From positions 1-52,858 of the forward strand of contig NZ_NFLU01000014.1 in the NCBI RefSeq assembly GCF_002161085.1: DNA of 52,858 bases. The letters run 5' to 3'. Below, piece after piece: positions 43,607 through 51,148 of the stretch. Made by a program: the position numbers and the translations under genes. Every line of letters begins with the position of its first letter. Within the stretch, counting starts at the first letter, position 1. The notes beneath the pieces were generated by a model that was given only the letters and a program-made list of their open reading frames with translations, was not told where the DNA came from and ran no database searches. Source of the DNA: Flavonifractor sp. An112. Lineage in GTDB: Bacteria > Bacillota > Clostridia > Oscillospirales > Oscillospiraceae.

Positions 43607-45062
43607 ATGTGGGCTGGTTGACTACTCCGGCAAAGAGGGGTTGGCCTGCGGCGCTGGTGAGGACAAAGAGGAAGGGACGGTCCAGAGTGAAGTCCACCTC
43701 GTCCTCCGGCATACCGGAACCCCCCATTGCCATGGCGGTGAAGGCGGCGGCGGTGACGCCCTCCTCATCCACCGCCACCCGGGCGGCGTGGGTGGCCTGA
43801 GTGACAGAAATGTCCTCCACAGCTTCCGTCATGGGAGTGAAGTCGGACACCGCCGGGTCAAACACGTCGGTGATCCCCATGGCCTGCAATCCCTCAATCA
43901 GATCCAGCTGGCCGGACACGTCAAATTTGGGCATGGACAGGTTGACTCTGAGGTACTTCTGGTTTTCCCATTCCCCGTTGGAGAGCAGGAACTCCATGAC
44001 CTCCGGGTCGTCCAGCAGCTGATCTACGCTCACTCCTTCGTCGGGCAGGACCATCCACAGGGTACCGCCGTACAGCACGGACTTCCCCACGGCGGAGAAC
44101 TGATCCCCCCAGCAGTAGGTGTTGGAGGAGGAGCTGTGCATGAAGTCACAGGTCACGTCCCCGCCGGGGGCGTGGAACGTTTCGGGGGCGGTGTTGTCCG
44201 GGTTGAACTCCTGGGACCACCGGCCCTGATAGTACACGGTGGTGGCCAGGGCCAGCACCGTCTCCGGGTCCAGGCTCACCTGGTCCGCAGCCTCCTTCAG
44301 CAGCCCGCCGGTCTGGTCGTTGAGCCAGGTCTGGAGGGCCTGGTCCAGCTCCGCCGACCCCATCTCCCCCTGGTAGGAGGAGGCGTAGTAGGTGTCGGCC
44401 AGGGTGTTCAGGGTGGACTGGTTGAAGGGTACGTCCTCATTGAGCCACAGGGAGGAGGCCAGGATACTGGTCACCGCTCCGTCGTGGCAGTAGTTGGCGT
44501 TCCACAGGGCCCTGGCCTGGGTGCGCAGGGCCTCGATACCGTCCTGGCCCAGCAGGTCCAGGATCTGCTGTCGGCTGCTGCCGTCGGTAAGCTCGGCCAG
44601 CATCCCAAGGGCGAAGTAGATGTTCAGGGGGGAGCAGACCTTGTTCTCCGTACCGCTGTCCCCCAGGAACTGGCGCAGGGCGGCGGTATAGTACCCCTCC
44701 AGGCCGCTGTCGTAGCCCTCGGGCTGGTCCAGCCGGGCCTTCTGGTCGGCCCGCCAGGTGTCGTAGTCGGCGCTCCAGCGGTCGGAATCCAGGGAACCGT
44801 CGGGGTTGAGATAGTCCATCTCGCTGGGGTAGGGGGGCACCTCCGGGTACTCCGCCACTGCCAGAGCGTAGGCCTGGCCCGTCAGGGGGCCGCCGCCCGG
44901 CCACAGCACGATGCCGATGACGATGGCGGCGGCTGCCGCCACGGCGGTAAGCCCCATCCACAGGGGGCGGCGGTGAGGCGCTTTTTGGGGCGGTTTGTCT
45001 GCCTGAGCCACCAGCTCCGGGTCTACGTGCTCCAGGCTGTCCAACAGATCATCCGCTTTCAT
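43605..45062 (-). CDS. Membrane-anchored serpin, sigma-factor partner
   Basis: The 485-residue product has a short cytoplasmic N-terminus (1 to about 34, KADDLLDSLEHVDPELVAQA), one transmembrane helix (about 35-54), a linker, then a full serpin domain. Serpin marks include NKVCSPLNIYFALGML, the hinge with G435, and DRPFLFVLTSAAGQPLFAGVV. Aligned to antithrombin numbering, the reactive loop reads EEG-V-T-AAA-F-T-A-M-A-M-G-G-S449 | G-M-P-E, so P1 is probably Ser. P9 is Phe, where small residues are usual. The gene overlaps the upstream sigma gene (ATGA). The position matches an anti-sigma factor whose external domain has become a protease trap (inference). Confidence 0.85.
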   Translation of the reverse strand: MKADDLLDSLEHVDPELVAQADKPPQKAPHRRPLWMGLTAVAAAAAIVIGIVLWPGGGPLTGQAYALAVAEYPEVPPYPSEMDYLNPDGSLDSDRWSADYDTWRADQKARLDQPEGYDSGLEGYYTAALRQFLGDSGTENKVCSPLNIYFALGMLAELTDGSSRQQILDLLGQDGIEALRTQARALWNANYCHDGAVTSILASSLWLNEDVPFNQSTLNTLADTYYASSYQGEMGSAELDQALQTWLNDQTGGLLKEAADQVSLDPETVLALATTVYYQGRWSQEFNPDNTAPETFHAPGGDVTCDFMHSSSSNTYCWGDQFSAVGKSVLYGGTLWMVLPDEGVSVDQLLDDPEVMEFLLSNGEWENQKYLRVNLSMPKFDVSGQLDLIEGLQAMGITDVFDPAVSDFTPMTEAVEDISVTQATHAARVAVDEEGVTAAAFTAMAMGGSGMPEDEVDFTLDRPFLFVLTSAAGQPLFAGVVNQPT

Positions 45063-45628
45063 ACCGTAAATCCCTCCTTAATCAGGTGGTCCCGCAGCCG
45101 CTGCCGGGTGCGGAACAGGGTGGTTTTCACCTTGCTCTGGGTGAGCCCGTACCGCCGGGCGATGGCGGTGATGGAGTCGAAGAACCAGTACCGCCGCAGG
45201 AAAAGGTTCCGGGCCTCCTCAGGCAGGGCCTTGAGAAAGGCGTTCAGGCTCTCGCCCAGGGCCAGCGCGTCCACCAGCGCCTGGGTGTGGTCGGGGCCGG
45301 GAAGGCAGTCCTCCAGCTCCTGAGTGAGAGCGGTGAGCCGGGCCAGCTGCCGCCGGCGGGTGAGGGCCCGGCAGCGGTCCAGCACCGTGTGGCGCATGAG
45401 CCGGGCCAGGAAGGGGAAGAGGTAATCCCTGGGCTGGTGGGGCGGGATGCTGTCCCAGGCCAGCAGGTAGGCGTCGTTTTCGCACTCCTCCACCGTCAGC
45501 CGGTCGGGCAGCAGCCGGAAGCCCAGCTGCCGCAGGCGGCTGCCGTACTTGTCCGATGCCGCCCGGATGCCTCCCTCGTCCCGGGTCAGAAATAAGGTCA
45601 CAATCTGGGCGTCCTCCACGGTACTCAC
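45059..45628 (-). CDS. Sigma-70 family RNA polymerase sigma factor, serpin-linked
   Basis: The 189-residue product has a region-2-like part (SDKYGSRLRQLGFRLL, then NDAYLLAWDSIPP, then LFPFLARLMRHTVLDRCR). Region 4 is a C-terminal helix-turn-helix (LRRYWFFDSITAIARRYGLTQSKVKTTLFRTRQRLRDHL, read in parts). It resembles ECF-like sigma factors. The start is GTG at 45628 with AGGAG close upstream. Its stop overlaps the start of the serpin gene. An ECF-type promoter candidate lies upstream (45668-45696), so it may activate its own transcription. Confidence 0.85.
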   Translation of the reverse strand: MSTVEDAQIVTLFLTRDEGGIRAASDKYGSRLRQLGFRLLPDRLTVEECENDAYLLAWDSIPPHQPRDYLFPFLARLMRHTVLDRCRALTRRRQLARLTALTQELEDCLPGPDHTQALVDALALGESLNAFLKALPEEARNLFLRRYWFFDSITAIARRYGLTQSKVKTTLFRTRQRLRDHLIKEGFTV

Positions 45629-45667
45629 TCCTCTCCTGTGGGCTGGTGAAAAGGCCTTTCACCCCTG

Positions 45668-45696
45668 TCAGCGAGTTGGGAGGGGGAAAGGTTACA
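45668..45696 (-). promoter_or_regulatory. Possible ECF-type promoter of the sigma/serpin operon
   Basis: Minus-strand TGTAAC (45691-45696), followed by CTTT as in several ECF -35 elements, a 17-nt spacer and CGCTGA (45668-45673). The -35 match is good; the -10 is weak. Confidence 0.45.
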
Positions 45697-45718
45697 GTCA
45701 GAACTAATTTTTATGGGA

Positions 45719-45748
45719 AAAAGGGGCCTGCGGCGGCAGGCCCCTTTT
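45719..45748 (-). terminator. Terminator after guanine deaminase
   Basis: A 13-bp stem (45719-45731 with 45736-45748) and 4-nt loop, followed by T's on the minus strand, just past the stop at 45752. Confidence 0.85.
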
Positions 45749-45751
45749 GGT

Positions 45752-47023
45752 TTAAAGCTGGGAGAAGGGCTGAGGAATCAATTCCCCGGCGCAGTAGCGG
45801 GCGGCGATGTTCCGGTCGTCCCCGTCATAGAGGAACTGCTCCAGCCGCTCGAAGGGAGTGCGCTCCACCAGCGCGTCCAGGGCGGAGGGACGGAGCACCA
45901 GGGCGTCAAATGCGAAGCCGGGCAGGAAGGCGCCTACCTGACCGAAGAAGGAGCCCGCGCCCCGGGTGGCCAGATAGAAGGCCTCGGTCAGGGAGAGGGG
46001 GGCCTGGTCGGGGTGGTTCAGCCAGCGCAGCTTGGAGGCCTGCACCGTGGCGGTGACGCTGCGGCTCACGTTGGCGGTGTGGCCTCCGGCCACATCGCTG
46101 GCCACGCAGCACCGCAGCTCCTGCTCCAGATCCTGCCGCAGAGGCATGATGCCGCTGGACAGGTTGGTGTTGGACAGGGCGCAGTGGGCCAGCATGACCC
46201 CCTTGTCCCGGAGCAGGGCCTTCTCCCCGTCGGACAGGTGGATGGCGTGGGCCATGATGGTCTTGTCCTGCCGCAGCAGGCCGAAGTGCTCGTACACCTG
46301 GGTGTAGGTGGGGATATCCGGGTGGAGCTGGGCTACCCAGGCCACCTCACTTTGGTTCTCTGACAGGTGGGACTGGATGGGCAGATCATATTTCTCGCCC
46401 AGCTGACCCAGACCGTCCATCAGCTTTGCCGTAGTGGAGGGGACGAACCGGGGGGTGAGGATGAAGCCGGTGCGGCGCAGCGCTTCCCGGCTGCGGCAGA
46501 TCAGCTCCTCGGTGTCCGCCAGGGAGGCGTCGGTGTCCTCCCGCAGGTCGTCCGGGGAGTTGCGGTCCATGTTCACCTTGCCGATGAGTCCCCGGAGGCC
46601 GGAGGCCTCGGACAGCTCCATAAGACGCCAGGCCGCCTCCTTGTGGATGGTGGCAAAGGCGGAAAAGCGCAAAGTACCCACGGCCCAAAGGCGGTTGAGG
46701 AAGGCCTTCCACGCCCGGTCGGCAAAGGAAGAATCGGCAAAGCGGGCCTCCGCCGGGAAGGTATAGGTCTCCAGCCAGGGCAGCAGCTCCTTGTCGTAGC
46801 CGATGCCCCGGTTAATGATCTGGGGGGCGTGGATGTGCAGGTCGGTAAAGGCAGGGATGATCAGGGCGTCCCCCCAGTCCTCCACCGGCTGGGCGGCGTA
46901 CTCCGGGGGCAGGGTGTCGTACAGCCCCACAATGGTTTCGCCTTCAGAGACCAGATAGGCATTTTGGCGTACCTCCAGTTCCCCCAACGTAGGGGTGTGG
47001 AGGAAGGTTCCTTTCAGGATCAT
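45752..47023 (-). CDS. guaD: Guanine deaminase (amidohydrolase)
   Basis: The 423-residue product carries the guanine deaminase motifs: DLHIHAPQ metal site, PRFVPSTT, QSHLSENQSEV, AHAIHLS and SDVAGGHT. It hydrolyses guanine to xanthine and ammonia in the cytosol. AAAGGAG precedes the ATG at 47023. It is the last gene of a three-gene unit after a DUF815 ATPase and a TraB-like protein. It has no obvious purine riboswitch in the 28-nt gap. A related amidohydrolase is possible, but the motif set is good. Confidence 0.88.
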   Translation of the reverse strand: MILKGTFLHTPTLGELEVRQNAYLVSEGETIVGLYDTLPPEYAAQPVEDWGDALIIPAFTDLHIHAPQIINRGIGYDKELLPWLETYTFPAEARFADSSFADRAWKAFLNRLWAVGTLRFSAFATIHKEAAWRLMELSEASGLRGLIGKVNMDRNSPDDLREDTDASLADTEELICRSREALRRTGFILTPRFVPSTTAKLMDGLGQLGEKYDLPIQSHLSENQSEVAWVAQLHPDIPTYTQVYEHFGLLRQDKTIMAHAIHLSDGEKALLRDKGVMLAHCALSNTNLSSGIMPLRQDLEQELRCCVASDVAGGHTANVSRSVTATVQASKLRWLNHPDQAPLSLTEAFYLATRGAGSFFGQVGAFLPGFAFDALVLRPSALDALVERTPFERLEQFLYDGDDRNIAARYCAGELIPQPFSQL

Positions 47024-47051
47024 ATGGTACTCCTTTCGGGATTAGCGGAGT

Positions 47052-48413
47052 TTAGGGCACCAGTTCTACAGTATAGCCCAGCTCACGCAGACCACTGACA
47101 ATTCCACCCGGGTCCACCATGTGGCCCGCACCCACTGCCATAAAGTAGGTGTGGCTCCCCTCGGTCTCCAGATAGCCTGCGGCGGCCTCGATCATGCCGG
47201 GGTCCCGCTGGGTGAACAGCTTGGAGTTGAGCTCGTCGGTGCTGTTGATGATGGCGGCCTTGTCGTAGACCTTGGAGAAGGCCTCCGGGTCCCGGTCCTT
47301 CCAGGCGGCGAACATGGCGGAGAGCATCTCCTCCTGTGCCTGGAGCGCCTCGTCGATCTCGGGGGAAGTGGCGGCGCCGGACAGGGTGGCCTCAAAACCA
47401 GCCAGAGCGGAGTCCAGATAGGCCTCCTGATACTCGGGGGAGAGACCGTCAAAGATGCCGCCCTGGAAGGCGTAGGTCTCCACCGCGCCGATGGCCTTGC
47501 CGGAATTGACGGCGGCGGCGTTCACATAGAGGTCAATGGCCATGGCGTTGCTGCCGGTGGTGTCGTCCTGCATGGACAGGGTGGAGAAGGTGGAGGCCAG
47601 AGCCCAGGGCTTATAGGCGTCCAGCCCGTTGGGGGCCATGCCCAGGGCGGCAGCGGCGGCCTGTACCCGCTGATAGAGCTCGGGGCTGATGTGGTCGGCC
47701 AGGGTGGTGCCGTCCTGATAGGTCTGCATACTCTGGAGCAGGGCAATGCCCTCCTGGTCGTTGAGATCCAGCTCAAAGATGACCTCCTCGGAGGCCTGAA
47801 TGGCGTCCCGGAGGGACTTGTGGAGGGGATAGACGTTGTCCCGGTCCAGATGTATGGTGCCCAGCAGATACAGGGTATTATCCCCGTTGGTGGCCTTCCA
47901 CAGCAGGCCCTTGGAGCCGGCGTCCTGCCCGTCATAGATGGCCAGAATCAGCCGGTTGGCCATGACCATGGCCTCCTGATAGGTGCAGGTGCGCTCCTGG
48001 GCCAGGCTTGCGCCGTCTCCCTGGACCACGCCCAGCCCGGTCAGAAAGGCCTCCGGGCCCTCCTCCACGCCGGGCAGGTCATAAGTGGCCGCCTCTTGAT
48101 ACAGGGCGTTCATCACGCCGCCCCGGGTGGTGTCTACCACCAGGCCCACGGCGTCTGCCGTCCGGGGTTCCAGCTCCAGCAGGGCCAGCTTGTCGGCCAC
48201 TACCTTGGTCATGGACTCCAACTGCTCCATGGTCACCGGGCTCTGGATGTAGGTGGTGTAGTTGTCGTCCACCAGACCCAGGGCGTAGCTGTCGGCTAGC
48301 TGGCTTACCGCCCAGGGGGAGGGCTGCTGGGGCTCCGCCGCCAGCGTGGGAAGGGCCAGCAGAGCGGCGGAGAGCAGACCGGCCAGTGCTTTTTTCAACA
48401 GATTCCGTCTCAT
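47052..48413 (-). CDS. Secreted TraB/GumN-family protein
   Basis: The 453-residue product has a signal peptide (LLKKALAGLLSAALLALPTLAAEP) and an N-terminal helical part of about 150 residues. A TraB/GumN domain follows, with GLLWKATNGDNTLYLLGTIHLDRD near residue 170 and the C-terminal FMAVGAGHMVDPGGIV. The GxxH motifs of this family (GTIH, GAGH) are thought to form a metallohydrolase site, related to Tiki proteases. It is probably at the cell surface. The substrate is unknown. It lies 28 nt before guaD and 34 nt after the DUF815 gene, so it is part of that operon. Confidence 0.83.
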   Translation of the reverse strand: MRRNLLKKALAGLLSAALLALPTLAAEPQQPSPWAVSQLADSYALGLVDDNYTTYIQSPVTMEQLESMTKVVADKLALLELEPRTADAVGLVVDTTRGGVMNALYQEAATYDLPGVEEGPEAFLTGLGVVQGDGASLAQERTCTYQEAMVMANRLILAIYDGQDAGSKGLLWKATNGDNTLYLLGTIHLDRDNVYPLHKSLRDAIQASEEVIFELDLNDQEGIALLQSMQTYQDGTTLADHISPELYQRVQAAAAALGMAPNGLDAYKPWALASTFSTLSMQDDTTGSNAMAIDLYVNAAAVNSGKAIGAVETYAFQGGIFDGLSPEYQEAYLDSALAGFEATLSGAATSPEIDEALQAQEEMLSAMFAAWKDRDPEAFSKVYDKAAIINSTDELNSKLFTQRDPGMIEAAAGYLETEGSHTYFMAVGAGHMVDPGGIVSGLRELGYTVELVP

Positions 48414-48447
48414 AGAGATGCTCCTTTCCTTGTACGGGGCACTGTGT

Positions 48448-49650
48448 TTATGCCAGACTGAGGCTGGCGATGTACTGTTTGGCGGTTCTGGGGGTTCGGC
48501 CGGGATGTCTCATCTCCCAGCGGTCGGCGCCGGTGCGCAGGGCCTGCCGGTCCATGGTCACCCCGTGCAGCGCGGCCATTTTCTCCACCAGGTCCAGGAA
48601 TTCCACCTTGTTCAGGGCCAGGTAGGGGATACGCAGGCCGAACCGCTCGGCCAGAGAGGTCTTTTCCTGGATGGTCTCGCTGGCATCCACCTCGTCCCCC
48701 GCCCGGTCGGAGAAGGTCTGCCGCACCAGGTGGCGGCGGTTGGAGGTGGCGTAGATGGCCACGTTGGCGGGACGGCGCTCCAGACCGCCCTCCAGGATGG
48801 TTTTCATGACAGAATAGGTGGTGTCGTCCTGATCGAAGGCCAGATCGTCGATAAACAGGATGAACTTGAGCCGCCGCCCGCCCAGCTTCCGGATGAGCCG
48901 GGGCAGATCGGCCAGCCCCTCCTTCTGTACCTCGATGAGCCGCAGGTCCTCAAAGCCGGGCCGGGAGAGCAGGCTCTTCACCGTGGCCGACTTGCCGGTG
49001 CCGCTCTCTCCGAAGAGAAGCACGTTGTTGACGTGGTGACCCTCCAGCATGGCCCGGGTGTTGGCAATGACCTGGTCCCGCTGGAGCTCGTAGCCCAGCA
49101 TCTCGTCGGGGCCGGGACAGTCGGGCTCCTCCACCGGGAAGAGCTGGCCGTCCTCCCACAGGAAGGCACGGCTGCGGGCGAAGAGGCCGGAGCCGTGGGC
49201 GCGGTAGAACTCGGTGAGCCCCTCAAAGGTGAAGGGACAGCCGGCGGGCCACCGGGGCAGGCCCTCCAGCACCGGCAGCAGGGCGGGGGCGGCCTTCCGG
49301 GCTATGGCGGCGATGAGCTGCCCGCAGTCCAGCTCACACAGCTGGGCGAAAATGGCCACGTCCCGGCGGGCGGCCTCCTCCAGGGCGGGGTCTGACCCGC
49401 CCTCCTCGGCCAGCCGGGCGTAGGGGGACTCGGTATAGCGCAGCTGGTCGTACAGCCAGTCCCCCAGGCCGGGATACCGGCCCTCCCGCAGGGTATAGAA
49501 GAGACTGGCGTAAGCTTCTGCCGCTCCGGCGGCGTCCCCTCCGGCCAGCTTGTCCAGCAGCGTGCGTACCAGACCCAGCTCAGGGGTGTCCAGAATATGT
49601 CGATAAGCGGCCACGCCCCCCAGGGCGAAGCGCAGGGTTTCCGTTGTCAT
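48448..49650 (-). CDS. DUF815-family AAA ATPase
   Basis: The 400-residue product starts at the ATG at 49650 with AAGGAGG 8 nt upstream. An N-terminal helical region of about 170 residues precedes an AAA domain with Walker A LLFGESGTGKSA, Walker B ILFIDDLAFD and a YATSNRRHLVRQTFSDR sensor-like block. DUF815 ATPases are widespread with no settled role. The operon with a secreted TraB-like protein and guanine deaminase does not suggest one clear pathway. Confidence 0.85.
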   Translation of the reverse strand: MTTETLRFALGGVAAYRHILDTPELGLVRTLLDKLAGGDAAGAAEAYASLFYTLREGRYPGLGDWLYDQLRYTESPYARLAEEGGSDPALEEAARRDVAIFAQLCELDCGQLIAAIARKAAPALLPVLEGLPRWPAGCPFTFEGLTEFYRAHGSGLFARSRAFLWEDGQLFPVEEPDCPGPDEMLGYELQRDQVIANTRAMLEGHHVNNVLLFGESGTGKSATVKSLLSRPGFEDLRLIEVQKEGLADLPRLIRKLGGRRLKFILFIDDLAFDQDDTTYSVMKTILEGGLERRPANVAIYATSNRRHLVRQTFSDRAGDEVDASETIQEKTSLAERFGLRIPYLALNKVEFLDLVEKMAALHGVTMDRQALRTGADRWEMRHPGRTPRTAKQYIASLSLA

Positions 49651-49713
49651 AATGGGTGCCTCCTTGTCTGTGTCCATTTTATGCGCGGGTGGCCCTGCTG
49701 TCAATGCAAAGGC

Positions 49714-49742
49714 TTGACTTGCGCTCCGGTTTTCCGTATGCT
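49714..49742 (+). promoter_or_regulatory. Promoter of the class II aldolase gene
   Basis: TTGACT (49714-49719), a 17-nt spacer and TATGCT (49737-49742), 35 nt before the start codon. Confidence 0.7.
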
Positions 49743-49777
49743 TGAGGAAACGAGCATGGAGAAAGGAAGTCTTGTTT

Positions 49778-50422
49778 ATGCTGTTACAGGAGCAGCGGGA
49801 GCAGGTGGTGGAGTACGGCAAAAAGCTGGTCACCACCGGCCTCACCGACGGAACCTTCGGCAACCTCAGTGTATTTGACCGGGAGAGCGGCTTCATGGCC
49901 ATCAGCCCCTCCGGTATGGACTATTTTGCCACCACCCCGGAGGACGTGGTGGTGGCCGACCTGGAGGGCAAGGTGGTGGAGGGCAAGCGCAAGCCCTCCA
50001 GCGAACTGGACCTCCACCGGCTGTTTTACCAGCGGCGGCAGGATGTAAATGGGGTGGTCCACACCCACTCCACCTTCGCTACGGTGCTCTCCTGCCTGCG
50101 CTGGAATATTGAGCCGGTCCACTATCTGGTGGCCTACGCCGGGCGGCAGGTGCCCTGCATCCCCTACTATCCCTTCGGCTCTCTGGAGCTGGCCGAGGCG
50201 GCCTGGGAGGGGATGAAGGAGGAGTACAACGCCTGCCTGCTGGGCAACCACGGCCTGCTGACGGTGGGGGGCAGCCTGTCCTTCGCCTTTGACGCCGCCC
50301 AGCAGCTGGAGTTTCTGGCCAAGGTGTACTACTACACCAGGCAGGCCGGGGGCGGCGTGAACCTGACGCCGGAGGAGCTGGAGGCGGTGCTGGGTAAGTT
50401 CCAGAGCTACCGCCAGGCCTGA
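49778..50422 (+). CDS. Class II aldolase / L-fuculose-phosphate aldolase-like
   Basis: The 214-residue product is of the AraD/FucA class II fold. The phosphate-binding GNLS and SPSG loops, the catalytic Glu in SSELDLH (E76), and zinc ligands H95, H97 (VHTHS) and GNHG near 156 are all present. It would cleave a sugar-phosphate (fuculose-1-P, rhamnulose-1-P or related) to DHAP and an aldehyde, or epimerise. GAAAGGAAG precedes the ATG. It has its own promoter and no sugar kinase or isomerase beside it, so the sugar is not known. Confidence 0.85.
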   Translation: MLLQEQREQVVEYGKKLVTTGLTDGTFGNLSVFDRESGFMAISPSGMDYFATTPEDVVVADLEGKVVEGKRKPSSELDLHRLFYQRRQDVNGVVHTHSTFATVLSCLRWNIEPVHYLVAYAGRQVPCIPYYPFGSLELAEAAWEGMKEEYNACLLGNHGLLTVGGSLSFAFDAAQQLEFLAKVYYYTRQAGGGVNLTPEELEAVLGKFQSYRQA

Positions 50423-50425
50423 GCC

Positions 50426-50454
50426 TTGCATTTTAGCCCGGTTCAGAGTACAAT
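50426..50454 (+). promoter_or_regulatory. Promoter of the YheO/DauR-like regulator gene
   Basis: TTGCAT (50426-50431), a 17-nt spacer and TACAAT (50449-50454). Confidence 0.65.
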
Positions 50455-50489
50455 CTGGACTGGAAACCAAGAGAGAAGGAAGTGAACCA

Positions 50490-51143
50490 ATGGATCGGGA
50501 GGAAGCCTTTGAATTTCTGGACCGGACCGCCCGGGGGATCGCGGAGATGTTTGGCTCCACCTGCGAGACGCTGGTCCACGACATGGGGGACCCCAGGCAC
50601 CCCATTTTATCCATTTATAACGGCCATGTATCCGGCCGGACGGTAGGCTCCACCATGGACATCCTGGGCACCGCCAAGGAGCTGGACCAGGACGCCTTGG
50701 TCACCGATTTCGTCAACCTCTACGCCACCACCCCCTCGGGCCAGCAGATCAAGAGCAGTACCTTCCACCTCATCGGGGAGGACTTCAACCTGGCCCTGGG
50801 CATCAACTTTGACTACAGCTCTCTGGTCTATGCCAACCGCATCCTGGTGGATCTGATGAGCGCCGAGGCCGACCTGCAAAGCGCCATGTGGCACGGCGGG
50901 GAGGGCCAGCTGACCCAGATCTTCGAGGAGTGCCTGGCGGCGGTAGGCAAGCCGGTGAACGTGCTGACCAAGCGGGACCGGATGAAGATCATTGCCCTGT
51001 TGGACCAGAAAAACGCCTTTTCCTTCCGCAAGTCGGTGCCCTTTGTGGCCAAGCGGCTCCAGGTGTCCCGGTATACGGTGTACAAGTACCTGGGGGAGCT
51101 GACCGGCGCCGCCGGCGGAGATGAAGAACCCAAGGAGGAATAA
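50490..51143 (+). CDS. YheO/DauR-like PAS-HTH transcriptional regulator
   Basis: The 217-residue product has an N-terminal YheO-type PAS domain (about 8-120, FGSTCETLVHDMGDP…, then TSGQQIKSSTFHLIGED-like block) and a C-terminal HTH_22 helix-turn-helix (about 160-205, FRKSVPFVAKRLQVSRYTVYKYLGEL). In Pseudomonas, DauR of this family controls D-arginine use. It lies 5 nt before an M20 dipeptidase gene, so a link to amino-acid or dipeptide signals is plausible but unproven. Confidence 0.85.
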   Translation: MDREEAFEFLDRTARGIAEMFGSTCETLVHDMGDPRHPILSIYNGHVSGRTVGSTMDILGTAKELDQDALVTDFVNLYATTPSGQQIKSSTFHLIGEDFNLALGINFDYSSLVYANRILVDLMSAEADLQSAMWHGGEGQLTQIFEECLAAVGKPVNVLTKRDRMKIIALLDQKNAFSFRKSVPFVAKRLQVSRYTVYKYLGELTGAAGGDEEPKEE

Positions 51144-51148
51144 GTTCC

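Noticed and set aside
46991-46997. GTAGGGG in the guanine deaminase gene as another REP-like copy
   Set aside because: It lies in coding sequence with no hairpin partner; a chance match.
47024-47051. Purine riboswitch before guanine deaminase
   Set aside because: The gap to the upstream gene is 28 nt, too short for the aptamer.
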